This document shows positions 43,628-52,843 of a DNA stretch of 64,000 nucleotides, piece by piece. The stretch spans positions 18,835 through 82,834 of the forward strand of contig CAYFFG010000015.1 in the NCBI GenBank assembly GCA_964342355.1. The letters run 5' to 3'. The notes beneath the pieces were generated by a model. It did not search any database. It saw only the letters and a program-made list of their open reading frames with translations, and was not told the origin of the DNA. Numbering within the stretch: position 1 is the stretch's first letter; each line of letters opens with the position of its first letter. The translations under genes and the position numbers were made by a program. This DNA is from Hirschia sp964342355 (GTDB lineage Bacteria; Pseudomonadota; Alphaproteobacteria; Caulobacterales; Hyphomonadaceae).

Positions 43628-44738
43628 ATGTCACCCGAACTTCAGGCGATGGCCGACAAGATCAAGCAGTCAGTGGAACTGCTGAGGAGGCGTCTTTGAC
43701 TGGGACGTCGCAGAAAAACGACTAGACGAACTTAACGCACTGTCTGAACAACCAGATTTCTGGAACGATGCGGAAAAAGCGCAGACTTTGATGCGTGAAC
43801 GCACAAAGATCTCTGATGGCATGAGTGCGATTACCACGCTGGAGAGTGACGTTTCAAATGCCGAAGAAATCGCAGAACTCGCCGAACTGGAAGGCGATGA
43901 CTCTCTTCTTGAAGATGTCAAAGTCACTCTGGAAGATGCTTTGGCGCGCGCCGAACAGGCAGAATTACAAGCGCTTCTTTCTGGGGAAGCAGACGGTAAT
44001 GATTGCTTTTTGCAAATAAACGCTGGAGCAGGCGGCACGGAAAGTTGTGACTGGGCCTCCATGTTGATGCGTATGTATGTTCGCTGGGCGCGTGCGCACG
44101 ACATGAAAGTCGAAGAACTGGACATTCATGATGGCGAAGAAGCTGGCATTAAATCTGTTACCTTAAAAATTTCAGGCGACAGCGCATTTGGCTGGCTCAA
44201 AAGTGAAAGTGGCGTTCATCGTCTTGTGCGCATTTCACCGTTTGATTCCTCAGCGCGCCGCCACACCAGCTTTACATCTGTCTCTGTGTCACCGGTGATT
44301 GATGACAGTATTGACGTTGATATTGCTGAAAGCGATGTGCGAACGGACACTTACCGTGCATCCGGCGCGGGTGGACAGCACATCAACACAACAGACTCAG
44401 CTGTGCGTTTAACGCACGTGCCAACAGGTATCGTCGTGCAATGTCAAAGCGAACGTTCGCAACACAAAAACCGTGCGTCAGCTTGGGATATGTTGCGGGC
44501 CCGTATCTATGAGATGGAGCTGCGCAAAAGAACCGAAGCAGCTCAGGCAGAGGCGGACGAGAAAACAGAGATCGGTTGGGGACACCAGATACGATCTTAC
44601 GTCCTGCAACCTTATCAGATGGTCAAAGACCTTCGCACCAATGTTGAAACATCTGACACCAAAGGTGTTTTGGACGGTGATCTGGATAAATTCCTTGCTG
44701 CTTCGCTGGCTGCTTCTGTCGGTCCGGAGCGTACCTAG
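43628..44738 (+). CDS. prfB: Peptide chain release factor 2, with programmed +1 frameshift
   Basis: Reads UGA and UAA stop codons. Zero-frame translation from the ATG at 43628 gives 23 codons (MSPELQAMADKIKQSVELL..) and then TGA at 43697-43699. AGGAGG (43685-43690) and the slippery CTT TGA C form the classical prfB frameshift site; moving +1 at CTT and continuing with GAC at 43698 opens 346 further codons, total 369 residues. RF2 features follow: the SPF recognition tripeptide in RISPFDSSARR and the GGQ loop in GAGGQHINTTDSAV. Frameshifting is autoregulated by RF2 level. An ATG at 43788 that opens a shorter frame is not the real start. Confidence 0.98.
43685..43700 (+). promoter_or_regulatory. 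prfB programmed frameshift site
   Basis: AGGAGG CGT CTT TGA C: an internal SD six-mer three bases before the CTT slippery codon, an in-frame TGA and a following C, the context known to promote +1 slippage when RF2 is scarce. Confidence 0.97.
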
Positions 44739-44828
44739 CCGGTTTGTCCATAAAGCCGGGCAATCAGGGATGACAAGTGACGGCGGCTGCGTGTATGCAG
44801 TCGCCAAATCAAAATTGAGTAAGATATC

Positions 44829-46166
44829 ATGACTGTAAAAGTCCGCTTCGCCCCGTCACCAACTGGCAAACTACACGTCGGCAATGTCCGCACGGCCCTC
44901 ATCAACTGGCTGTTTGCAAAAGGTCTGGGCGGCGAGTTCGTGCTTCGAATTGATGACACAGATACAGAACGTTCCACAAAGTCCTTTGAAGACGGCATCA
45001 AACAGGACCTGAAATGGCTTGGTCTTGAATGGGGGGACACGTTCAACCAGTCAGACCGTTTTGCAATGTATGATGATGCGGCGGAGAAGCTCAAAGCTGC
45101 TGGCCTCCTATATGCGTGTTACGAAACGCCGGATGAGTTGGAGCGCAAACGCAAGATTGCTTTATCGCGTGGACGTCCGCCAGTTTATGACCGCGCTGCG
45201 TTAGAGCTTTCAGAAGAAGATAAAACCAAGCTGGAGGCGGAAGGCCGCAAACCACACTGGCGGTTCAAACTGTCAGGCACGCCATGTGAATGGACAGATC
45301 TTGTGCGTGGCCCACAGTCTATTGATACGGCGTCTGTTTCTGACCCGGTGTTGATCCGTGCAGATGGATCATATCTTTACACTCTGCCATCCGTCGTGGA
45401 CGACATAGACGCCAAGATAACACATGTTGTGCGCGGTGAAGACCACGTTACGAATTCTGGCGCCCAGATTGAAATATTCAAAGCGTTGGACGGTGAGCCT
45501 CCGATTATGGCGCACACGCCTTTGTTAGTTGGCGCAGACGGACAGGGGCTTTCCAAGCGGTTAGGGTCTTTGTCCATCGCGCAATTGAATGAAGATGGCT
45601 ATGAGCCAATGGCGATTGCTTCTCTACTTGGAAAAATCGGCACCTCCGATCCCGTAGAAGTTCGCGACAGCTTGAGTATTCTGGCGGAAGAGTTTTCGTT
45701 TGATAAAATCGGTCGCGCGCCGGCTCGGTTTGATGAAAAAGAACTGACATCCTTAAATGCACAATTGGTCCATGCATTTTCATTTGATGATGTGAAGCCG
45801 CGTTTGTCAGAGCTTGCTCTTGGTGATCAGGCCGACACATCCTTCTGGGAATTGGTCAGTCCAAACCTTGAGCGGGTAAGCGACGCTACACTCTGGCTCA
45901 ATGTTGTTTATGGCGACATCGACGCAGAAATTGCCGATGAAGACAAAGATTATATTTCAGGGGCCGCTGCGCATTTGCCTGATGGCGAAATTACACCGGA
46001 AACTTGGGGTATTTGGACCAGCGCCCTTAAAGAAGCGACAGGCCGCAAAGGCAAACAATTGTTTATGCCGCTTCGTTTGGCGTTGACTGGACAGCCAAGA
46101 GGTCCGGAGATGGATAAAATGGTTGCGCTGCTTGGTCGAGAGAAGGTGCTAAGCCGGCTTACCTAA
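44829..46166 (+). CDS. gltX: Glutamate-tRNA ligase
   Basis: Class I synthetase of 445 residues. HIGH-type motif is HVGN in SPTGKLHVGNVRTAL; KMSKS-type motif is GLSKRLGS. LRIDDTDTERSTKSFEDG and YACYETPDELERKR are further GluRS marks. The C-terminal anticodon-binding part is short. Alphaproteobacteria often have two GltX enzymes, one sometimes acting on tRNA-Gln; this short form with GLSKR may be either, and sequence alone does not decide. Its 3' end overlaps the convergent LysR gene by 18 nt. Confidence 0.95.
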   Translation: MTVKVRFAPSPTGKLHVGNVRTALINWLFAKGLGGEFVLRIDDTDTERSTKSFEDGIKQDLKWLGLEWGDTFNQSDRFAMYDDAAEKLKAAGLLYACYETPDELERKRKIALSRGRPPVYDRAALELSEEDKTKLEAEGRKPHWRFKLSGTPCEWTDLVRGPQSIDTASVSDPVLIRADGSYLYTLPSVVDDIDAKITHVVRGEDHVTNSGAQIEIFKALDGEPPIMAHTPLLVGADGQGLSKRLGSLSIAQLNEDGYEPMAIASLLGKIGTSDPVEVRDSLSILAEEFSFDKIGRAPARFDEKELTSLNAQLVHAFSFDDVKPRLSELALGDQADTSFWELVSPNLERVSDATLWLNVVYGDIDAEIADEDKDYISGAAAHLPDGEITPETWGIWTSALKEATGRKGKQLFMPLRLALTGQPRGPEMDKMVALLGREKVLSRLT

Positions 46167-47066
46167 CGCGCGTTTTTCTTTGACGGCATTGACGATGAAG
46201 TCAGCAAAAGCGCGTGATTTATCAGGCATGTAGGCGCGTGAAGGGAAGACAAGTGAGATGGATGCGTCAAACGATCCGCCCGCTGCTTCCCAATCGGGTA
46301 ACACGTGAACAAGTTTGCCCGACTTTAGTTCATCAACAACCGTCCAGTCGGCAACCAAAGCAAGCCCCATCCCGTCCTTGACACAGCGCACCAACGCGGC
46401 GGCCTGGGAGACAATAGCGACCGGATTGATCGCAATTTCGCGTAGATCTTTGCCATTGCGAAATCGCCAACAGGAGCGAAAACTATCCAGATGAAAACTC
46501 ACGGTCTGGTGTGTTTCTATGTCTTCGGGCGCTTCAATCGGCGGCTTGTTTTGCAAGTATTCCGGGCTCGCCACCAGGATATAATCCACGTCCATGAGCT
46601 TTCGTGATAACATGCTGCTGTCAGCGAGTACGCCATGGCGCACAGCTATGTCGATGCTTTCTTCGACAAGGTTCACGATCTGATCTGACAATAAAAATTC
46701 AATTTCAATGTCAGGATAGGTTTTGCGAAACTCCTGTAGCAGTGGGGCGATAACGAGCTGTCCGAAAGACGCCGAAGAAGTGATCCGTAACCGACCGGCC
46801 GGCCCACGCGCTTTGTCTGCTGCTTCAAGGCAGGCCGCCTCTAATTCCTCAACGAGTGGGGCAATGCGCCGATAAAATGTTTCACCTGCTTCGGTGGGCG
46901 TTAATTGGCGCGTGGTGCGATGGAAAAGGCGCGATTGCAGCTCCGCCTCAAGACCGGCAATAGCCCGCGAAATGGAAGATGGCGCGACGTTTAGATCTAC
47001 TGCGACCGGTGCGAATCCTCCCGCACGGTAGACAGCAGTGAACATTTTCAGATGATCGAGATTCAT
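46149..47066 (-). CDS. LysR-family transcriptional regulator
   Basis: 305 residues: N-terminal winged HTH (MNLDHLKMFTAVYRAGGFA, VDLNVAPSSISRAIAGLEAEL, FHRTTRQLTPTEAG) and a periplasmic-binding-like effector domain (GRLRITSSASFGQLVIAPLL, VRHGVLADSSM). It resembles the group of LysR proteins that control divergent redox or detoxification genes. It faces the SDR gene with 138 bp between starts, the usual LysR layout, so it probably controls that gene. Its last 18 nt overlap gltX in the opposite direction. Confidence 0.93.
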   Translation of the reverse strand: MNLDHLKMFTAVYRAGGFAPVAVDLNVAPSSISRAIAGLEAELQSRLFHRTTRQLTPTEAGETFYRRIAPLVEELEAACLEAADKARGPAGRLRITSSASFGQLVIAPLLQEFRKTYPDIEIEFLLSDQIVNLVEESIDIAVRHGVLADSSMLSRKLMDVDYILVASPEYLQNKPPIEAPEDIETHQTVSFHLDSFRSCWRFRNGKDLREIAINPVAIVSQAAALVRCVKDGMGLALVADWTVVDELKSGKLVHVLPDWEAAGGSFDASISLVFPSRAYMPDKSRAFADFIVNAVKEKRALGKPA

Positions 47067-47204
47067 TCGTGCGCCATTTGCAAAGGTGTTGTTTTCAGGT
47101 GGTGATTTAATGCGACTAAAGCAAATGAGACAACAGCGCTTAATTCACAATCAGTTCAATTCTCACCGGCGGCTTGGTTTGGTGATGTTTGAGGAGATAA
47201 GAGC

Positions 47205-47987
47205 ATGATCGACTTGAAGGGAAAAACAGCGCTTGTTACCGGAGCGAACCGGGGCATCGGATTGGCCGTCGCTGAAAAACTCGCAGAACATGGCGCCCAT
47301 GTTGTTCTGGGTGGGCGTAGATTAGCCAGTGTTGAGGATGCAGCGCAATCAATTGTAGCTCAGGGCGGAAGCGCCGAAGCGACCGTTTGTGACGTCACAA
47401 GCTATGTTTCGGTAACAGAAGCCGTTGAAAATACCGTTCAAGCGTTTGGTAGTGTAGATATCCTCGTAAACAATGCCGGTATGATTGACCCTATCGCATG
47501 CATGAGTGAGAGCGATCCTGAGATATGGGGACAAGCGATCGACACTAATGTGAAAGGTGTCTACCACACGATCCGAGCTGTGCTTCCGATTATGGAAAAA
47601 CAGGCAAGCGGCACGATCATCAATATGAGTTCTGGCGCAGCTAACAGTGCGTTGGAAGGTTGGAGCCACTATTGCTCCTCGAAAATTGCCGTCCGCAAAC
47701 TCACAGAATGCGCGCACAAAGAAATGGCTGAAAAAGGCGTTCGTGTTGTGGGATTAAGTCCGGGAACTGTAGCAACAGACATGATGGCGAAGATTAAATC
47801 CTCAGGCATCAATCCTGTCAGTAAGCTTGATTGGTCCACACATATTCCTGCCGAATGGGTCGGAAAAGCCGTCGTGTTTTTATGCGGGCCTGAAGGAGTG
47901 GAATTTGCTGGGACTGATTTTTCAATCAAAACGCCTGAGGGGCGCGCACGTGTCGGTTTGCCTCAGGAAGGTGCGCCAGACGCTTAA
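47205..47987 (+). CDS. Short-chain dehydrogenase/reductase
   Basis: 260-residue classical SDR: cofactor loop TGANRGIGLAV, NNAG in ILVNNAGMID, catalytic Ser in INMSSGAANS and the YxxxK pair in HYCSSKIAVRKL. An Arg in GGRRLASVED after strand 2 suggests NADP preference. GGAG lies about 9 nt upstream of the ATG. The C-terminus is longer than average (KTPEGRARVGLPQEG). Substrate unknown. A terminator follows, and the LysR gene is divergent, so this is a one-gene regulated unit. Confidence 0.93.
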   Translation: MIDLKGKTALVTGANRGIGLAVAEKLAEHGAHVVLGGRRLASVEDAAQSIVAQGGSAEATVCDVTSYVSVTEAVENTVQAFGSVDILVNNAGMIDPIACMSESDPEIWGQAIDTNVKGVYHTIRAVLPIMEKQASGTIINMSSGAANSALEGWSHYCSSKIAVRKLTECAHKEMAEKGVRVVGLSPGTVATDMMAKIKSSGINPVSKLDWSTHIPAEWVGKAVVFLCGPEGVEFAGTDFSIKTPEGRARVGLPQEGAPDA

Positions 47988-48008
47988 AGATCACCATCTG
48001 AAATTCAA

Positions 48009-48038
48009 ATGGACCGCACCAGAGCGGTCCATTTTTTA
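48009..48038 (+). terminator. Terminator after the SDR gene
   Basis: ATGGACCGC (48009-48017), loop ACCAGA, GCGGTCCAT (48024-48032), then a T-run that also contains the last codon positions of the convergent LOG gene (stop at 48036-48038). Confidence 0.88.
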
Positions 48039-48596
48039 ATCCAGGGCAACGAAGCGTTTGGAGAGCTCATCAAGCGCGTGCTCAACGGTGTCGGACTCAA
48101 CGACCAGATCCAGCATGCTTGCAGGGGCAAACTTATCACGCACCGTGTGTTCAAGCAGCTCAAAGAATGGTTCCCAATAGTCGTTTTCAGACAGGAAAGC
48201 CATCGGTTTAGCGTGCAAGGACAGTTTCGCCCAAGAAAGTGTTTCAACCGCTTCTTCCAGCGTGCCGATGCCGCCTGGGAGCACGACAAAAGCGTCTGCT
48301 TCTTCAAACAAAAGCTTTTTGCGTTCGTGCATTGTCTCCACGACAATGTGAGGCACAGAATCAAAATTTCCCTCTATTCGTTGCAGAAACTGGGGAATGA
48401 CACCTAGCACGGCTCCGCCATGCTGATGCGCCGCGTTTGCAGCCGCATACATCAACCCAACTGTTCCCCCACCGTAAACAAGACGCCATCCACGTTCTGC
48501 AATAGCCTTGCCTAAGCGTTCAGCAAGTTGGAGATAATTGCGGTCCACGTCGTTTGAAGAACCACAATAAACGCAGACAGACTTGATACCGGACAT
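48036..48596 (-). CDS. LOG family protein (nucleotide 5'-monophosphate phosphoribohydrolase type)
   Basis: 186 residues of the TIGR00730/LOG family, Rossmann fold. Signature motif PGGIGTLEE is in VVLPGGIGTLEEAVE, with GGGTVGLMYAAANA upstream. Plant members release cytokinin bases from their nucleotides; bacterial members may cleave AMP or other nucleotide monophosphates as a salvage or housekeeping step. The start MSGIKSVCVYCGSSNDVD is the family N-terminus. Monocistronic, divergent from the ABC exporter gene with 103 bp between. Confidence 0.92.
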   Translation of the reverse strand: MSGIKSVCVYCGSSNDVDRNYLQLAERLGKAIAERGWRLVYGGGTVGLMYAAANAAHQHGGAVLGVIPQFLQRIEGNFDSVPHIVVETMHERKKLLFEEADAFVVLPGGIGTLEEAVETLSWAKLSLHAKPMAFLSENDYWEPFFELLEHTVRDKFAPASMLDLVVESDTVEHALDELSKRFVALD

Positions 48597-48699
48597 GGGG
48601 AAACTCCATTTGAATCAGAATAGGCTATAACGCTGTTCGCTTTGGAAAGGGAGGTCGCGTACTGGAGTTTTCCAAATCGCGCGACGAAAGGATGATTTT

Positions 48700-50556
48700 A
48701 TGAGTCGTGGACACGGCACGCGAGGCGGCGACGGACCGGATGCGGACGGAATTGAAAGTCGCGACGCGGGACTAAGCGTCTCCCTATGGCGTGTAGGGAC
48801 AATTCTATCGCGTCCAGAACTGCGGCGTTGGCGGCCATTAATGTTGCTAGCTCTGGTTCTAACTATTACGGCGAAGCTGTTTGCGGTTGCTGCGCCGCTG
48901 TTTCTGGGGGAGGCGATCAACGGGCTAAGCGAGGGTGAAGCTATCTTATCAGCAGCTCTTGGCGGGGTGGTTTTGTGGCTTTTGGCACGCTTTTTATCTT
49001 CCGGATTTCCATACATCCGTGATGCGTTGTTTGCGCCCGTCAGCCAGGATGCCCAACGTGTTATCGCTGTTGAAGCTTTTGGTCATGCTCAAAACTTATC
49101 ACTCAAATTCCACCTCACCCGTCGTACGGGCGCACTAAACAGAATCATTGAACGTGGTGCGGCAGCGCTGGATTTTCTTATCCGGTTCTTGGCATTTAGT
49201 ATTGGACCGACCTTTATTGAACTGATTTTAGCGTCAGCTGTTCTTGCGGTCCGTTTTGGATGGTCTATGGCGTTGGTGGCTGTCTTTACGGTCGTTATCT
49301 ATGTGGTTTTTACACTTAAAGTTACCGAACTCAGGGTTAAGCAACGTCGGATCATGAACACCCATGATACTGAGTTGCGCGCACGTTCAATCGACAGTTT
49401 GACGAATTTTGAGACCGTAAAAGCGTTTGCGGCCGAACAACGGGAAACTGATCGCTTCGATCAATCGTTCAAAACTTACTCAAAAAGCTACGTGACCACT
49501 GTTCGGTCTCTGGCTCTCCTGAATGCGGGCCAAGAATTGATCATGAACCTTGGGCTCTTAGGGGTGGCGGGTTTGGCAGTATATGCAGCTGCAAATGGTG
49601 ACTTGCTGCCAGGAGATATCGCGGCTGTCACGCTGATATTGATGAACCTTTATCGACCATTGAATATTCTGGGTTGGGCCTGGAGAGAGATCAAACAAGG
49701 TGCTGTCGACTTAGAAAAGCTCTATGGATTGATGGAGATGTCCCCTGAAGTCGCTGACCCTCCTGATGCTAAGCCTTTAAGAGTCGATGGCGGTTCAATC
49801 GAGTTTAAAAAAGTTTCTTTTGCTCATGATGGCCGGACAGGAGGGTTGAATAATGTGTCTTTTCATCTGCCATCTCACGGAAAGATCGCATTCGTTGGAG
49901 AATCCGGGGCCGGGAAATCAACACTTTTAAAACTTGTTTTCCGATTCTTTGACCCGCAGTCCGGTCAGGTGTTTTTTGATGGGCAAGATATAAAGACTGT
50001 TACTCAAGCGTCGCTCCGCAACGCTCTGGGACTAGTTCCTCAGGATGTCGTTTTATTCAATACGACTATTAGGGAAAACATTCTGTACGGAAAACCTGAT
50101 GCGACTCTACAGGAACTGGAAGCGGCGGCCGATAAGTCTCAGTTAAGCGCCTTTATTGAAGCTTTGCCAGATGGTTGGGAAACGCGTGTCGGTGAGCGTG
50201 GACTTAAATTATCAGGCGGAGAAAAGCAGCGGGTTGGAATTGCGCGCGCAATATTGAAGGATCCTCCCGTGTTGGTTCTGGATGAAGCCACATCGGCGCT
50301 TGATTCCTCGACTGAGGCGCAAGTGCAGGCTGCATTGACCGTTGCGTCCGAAGGGCGAACCACAATCGTGGTCGCGCATCGGTTATCAACCATTGCGGAT
50401 GCTGATGAAATCGTTGTGCTGATGAATGGAGAAGTCGCTGAACGCGGAAATCATGTGTCTTTATTGGAGAAGCGTGGCGTTTACGCAGAGATGTGGGAGA
50501 GGCAATCCAGCGTTGGCGAACGGCAAGAGCCTGTCAAAATACAGAGCACAAATTAG
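48700..50556 (+). CDS. Atm1-like ABC exporter (ATPase and permease fused)
   Basis: 618 residues, half-transporter acting as a homodimer in the inner membrane. Six TM helices lie in about residues 45-330; the segment FHLTRRTGALNRIIERG is typical of the Atm1/HMT branch. NBD: Walker A GESGAGKST, signature LSGGEKQRVGIARA, Walker B VLVLDEATSALDSS, H-loop VVAHRLSTI. Atm1-type bacterial proteins (e.g. from Novosphingobium) export glutathione conjugates of metals or sulfur species; in mitochondria the homologue supports cytosolic Fe-S assembly. The N-terminal 25 residues are Gly/Asp-rich and probably cytosolic. Confidence 0.92.
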   Translation: MSRGHGTRGGDGPDADGIESRDAGLSVSLWRVGTILSRPELRRWRPLMLLALVLTITAKLFAVAAPLFLGEAINGLSEGEAILSAALGGVVLWLLARFLSSGFPYIRDALFAPVSQDAQRVIAVEAFGHAQNLSLKFHLTRRTGALNRIIERGAAALDFLIRFLAFSIGPTFIELILASAVLAVRFGWSMALVAVFTVVIYVVFTLKVTELRVKQRRIMNTHDTELRARSIDSLTNFETVKAFAAEQRETDRFDQSFKTYSKSYVTTVRSLALLNAGQELIMNLGLLGVAGLAVYAAANGDLLPGDIAAVTLILMNLYRPLNILGWAWREIKQGAVDLEKLYGLMEMSPEVADPPDAKPLRVDGGSIEFKKVSFAHDGRTGGLNNVSFHLPSHGKIAFVGESGAGKSTLLKLVFRFFDPQSGQVFFDGQDIKTVTQASLRNALGLVPQDVVLFNTTIRENILYGKPDATLQELEAAADKSQLSAFIEALPDGWETRVGERGLKLSGGEKQRVGIARAILKDPPVLVLDEATSALDSSTEAQVQAALTVASEGRTTIVVAHRLSTIADADEIVVLMNGEVAERGNHVSLLEKRGVYAEMWERQSSVGERQEPVKIQSTN

Positions 50557-50624
50557 AAAAGGCCGACCACGCTGCTCGGTGGTCGGCCTTTTATGACATC
50601 GCTCAAATGGGGAGGGAGCGATGT
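50557..50624. terminator. Bidirectional terminator plus second hairpin
   Basis: AAAAGGCCGACCAC (50557-50570) and GTGGTCGGCCTTTT (50579-50592) form a perfect 14-bp stem with A/T flanks. Next to it ACATCGCTC/GAGCGATGT (50596-50604, 50616-50624) forms another 9-bp stem without a T-run, on the side of the minus-strand UrcA gene. Confidence 0.92.
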
Positions 50625-50646
50625 TGTAACTTGTTGTAAGCGTTTC

Positions 50647-51009
50647 TTACTTGATCAGCTTAGCGTGGTTTTCTTCAGCAGACGCTTTCAGCACGCCTGT
50701 TTCGTCTTGTTCAATCGCTGAAGTGAATGTTTTTTGCACACATTCAGCTTCGTTTACGCGGGCGTAGTAGTCAGCCAAAGAGCGGACGCCGCGAACTTTG
50801 CAAAGCTCTTCAGATGCGTCAGCAATTTCAGAGACTGTTTGAGCGACAGCGGCTTTGTCATTCAGGTCGGCAGGCATTGCGACATTGATAGAGTCTTGAG
50901 CGAGAACTGGAGCGGCCATGCCAAAGGTCATAGCAGCGCCGATTGTGAGTACGCGAAAGATTTTTGCGTCAAAAAGTTTCATAGCGGTTGTGTCCATAAT
51001 TTGTATCAA
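50647..51009 (-). CDS. UrcA family exported protein
   Basis: 120 residues. Signal peptide (IFRVLTIGAAMTFGMAAPVL, then AQD); the mature part has SEIADASEELCKVRG and SLADYYARVNEAECVQK, the two-Cys pattern and Y-x3-V-x-E-A-x-C element of UrcA proteins, common in Caulobacterales and sphingomonads and of unknown function. GGAGG is 5 nt before a TTG at 51009, so this TTG is favoured over ATGs at 50997 and 50982. Probably periplasmic with one disulfide. Monocistronic with a strong terminator. Confidence 0.82.
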   Translation of the reverse strand: MIQIMDTTAMKLFDAKIFRVLTIGAAMTFGMAAPVLAQDSINVAMPADLNDKAAVAQTVSEIADASEELCKVRGVRSLADYYARVNEAECVQKTFTSAIEQDETGVLKASAEENHAKLIK

Positions 51010-51417
51010 CTCAACCTCCCCGAACGAAGTGTTCGTCGTTTGCCAGCTTATCCTGCTGGTTCGAGCCTGTTATGGCACACTTCTGAGCTTTTGTGCAGTG
51101 CAAAAAAGCGCTTAGTCATGATTTTTTGTTTAGAAAATGACAAAAACTAGTCACAAGCGCGTGATTTTTCATTAACGCTAGTTTAGGAATATTCATAATG
51201 GTGAATAATGAGGGTGTCTTTTGGTGCCGAAACGCGGGATAAACGTCTCATTCAGCGCATGCTTGGTGAGCGTTAAGGGTTAGCTGTTCATAAGTGTGAA
51301 TAAATGAGATATGCAATAACGCATGCATTGCTTGCGGCGCATGACTGCTAATCACGCATAGCTATTGTGCGTCAGCTGTGAAAAGTGACTCAAAAACAGT
51401 CGATTGTGAGCGGGTTT
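51010..51417. other. Intergenic region, no gene seen
   Basis: 408 bp between the UrcA start and the DUF2842 stop. AT-rich, no credible frame. TTAA-CGCTAGT-TTAG (51172-51186) fits the CtrA site TTAA-N7-TTAA at 7 of 8 positions, about 165 nt before the UrcA start. ACGCA...TGCGT (51355-51373) forms a weak hairpin past the DUF2842 gene. It could hold a small RNA, but nothing recognisable. Confidence 0.3.
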
Positions 51418-51627
51418 CTAAATGTCTGCAGCAGGCAGAGGTTTGTCTTTCGCATGCATCCAGCGCAACAACGGTTTTAAAGGCAGGGCCCAGGCGATAC
51501 CGGCGACAACATAATAGAAGATGGACACGACTTTCATGCCTTGAAGCTTCTCACCTATAAGGACAGCAATGGTGATGTAAGCCGCCAAAAATGATAACAA
51601 TGCGATGGAGCCAATTATTTTGCGCAT
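51418..51627 (-). CDS. DUF2842 small membrane protein
   Basis: 69 residues with two membrane helices (IIGSIALLSFLAAYITIAVL and VVSIFYYVVAGIAWALPLKP) and a basic end (LLRWMHAKDKPLP). The N-terminus MRKIIGSIALL and PLKPLLRWM match the DUF2842 family, found in Alphaproteobacteria close to heme A synthase genes. Function is unknown to me; the placement divergent from ctaA hints at respiratory-chain assembly. Confidence 0.82.
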   Translation of the reverse strand: MRKIIGSIALLSFLAAYITIAVLIGEKLQGMKVVSIFYYVVAGIAWALPLKPLLRWMHAKDKPLPAADI

Positions 51628-51754
51628 GTCTGTACCTTATCTGTGCTTTCACTGCGGCTAGGCGTCTCATTGAATGAGCCGACCCGAGCATCTTTCTTTC
51701 AAAGCTCAGGGGAAAGTGTTTTTCAAATACTGAGCGTGACTTATAGAAGACGCC

Positions 51755-52843
51755 ATGCAGACTCAACACAACACATCAATGAAAGAAGCCAAATCGTTTG
51801 ATTATGGGCTTGCTGGACTTCGCCCGGTTCGCGGTGCTGAGGCCGTTCGAATTTGGCTGTTGGTGATTGCCGCATTCGTCTACGCGATGATTCTAGTAGG
51901 TGGAGCGACGCGGCTAACGGACTCTGGATTATCAATTACAGAGTGGAAACCTGTGACGGGCGTACTGCCGCCATTGGATGCGGAAGCCTGGGCGGAAGAG
52001 TTTCAAAAATACAAAGATCTCACTGCAGAATACGCGCTTCAGAACAAAGGCATGTCTTTGGCGGAATTTAAGCAGATTTTCTGGTGGGAGTGGGGGCATC
52101 GGCTGTTAGGTCGATTCGTTGGCGTTGTTTTTTTATTGCCATTTCTTGCGTTTTGGGCGCTGGGGTGGACAACAGCAGGTTTGCGTACGCGCCTGTGGGG
52201 GGTGTTTGCGTTAGGCGGATTGCAAGGCTTTATCGGCTGGTGGATGGTGTCGTCTGGTGTCGGGGACACAACGCGCGTTGATGTTGCGCCTTACCGATTG
52301 ATGACTCATTTTTCGCTCGCGCTTTTGATCATATGCGGCGCAGTTTGGGTGTGGTTGTCTATTGGGCAATCACAAAGAAATATAAATGATAGAAGGGCGC
52401 TGCCTTGGGCGATTGCCTTGTTATGTGTTGCTTCGCTTCAGATGATGCTAGGCGCATTGGTGGCTGGTTTGGACGCCGGTCGCACATATACCGATTGGCC
52501 ATTAATGGATGGAAATTTCATTCCGAAATCCTATTGGGTTGGCGGACTAGGTGTGCGGAACTTGTTTGAAAATGTGGCGACGGCTCAGTTTAACCATAGG
52601 ATTGTTGCTTACATTTTGATAATTCTGGCAGCGACAGCTGTGTGGCGCGTTAAGGATGCGGCCGCAAATATTTTTCGGGTCATTTTGGGATTGGTGATCG
52701 CGCAGGCCTTGCTGGGGATTTACACCCTGATTAACGCAGCGCCGTTGTGGTATGGTCTTGCTCATCAGGCGCTTGGCGCTGTCCTTTTGATTGCGACAAC
52801 AATTGCACTGTGGCGATGTGTGTCGCGGGTGGCCAAAGCCTAG
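51755..52843 (+). CDS. ctaA: Heme A synthase (COX15/CtaA type 2)
   Basis: 362-residue polytopic membrane enzyme that oxidises the C8 methyl of heme O to make heme A for cytochrome aa3 oxidase. Eight TM helices are expected; heme-ligand motifs are WWEWGHRLLGRFVG, LMTHFSLALLI, FNHRIVAYILI and GLAHQALGAVLL. GATRLTDSGLSITEWKPVTG is the characteristic first loop. The gene is divergent from DUF2842 and its last bases overlap the stop of the following minus-strand gene by 4 nt. Confidence 0.96.
   Translation: MQTQHNTSMKEAKSFDYGLAGLRPVRGAEAVRIWLLVIAAFVYAMILVGGATRLTDSGLSITEWKPVTGVLPPLDAEAWAEEFQKYKDLTAEYALQNKGMSLAEFKQIFWWEWGHRLLGRFVGVVFLLPFLAFWALGWTTAGLRTRLWGVFALGGLQGFIGWWMVSSGVGDTTRVDVAPYRLMTHFSLALLIICGAVWVWLSIGQSQRNINDRRALPWAIALLCVASLQMMLGALVAGLDAGRTYTDWPLMDGNFIPKSYWVGGLGVRNLFENVATAQFNHRIVAYILIILAATAVWRVKDAAANIFRVILGLVIAQALLGIYTLINAAPLWYGLAHQALGAVLLIATTIALWRCVSRVAKA

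Noticed and set aside
43788..44738. A 316-codon RF2-like frame that could be read as an N-terminally truncated or broken prfB
   Set aside because: The missing N-terminus is found directly upstream in another frame joined by the canonical AGGAGG-CTT-TGA-C frameshift site.
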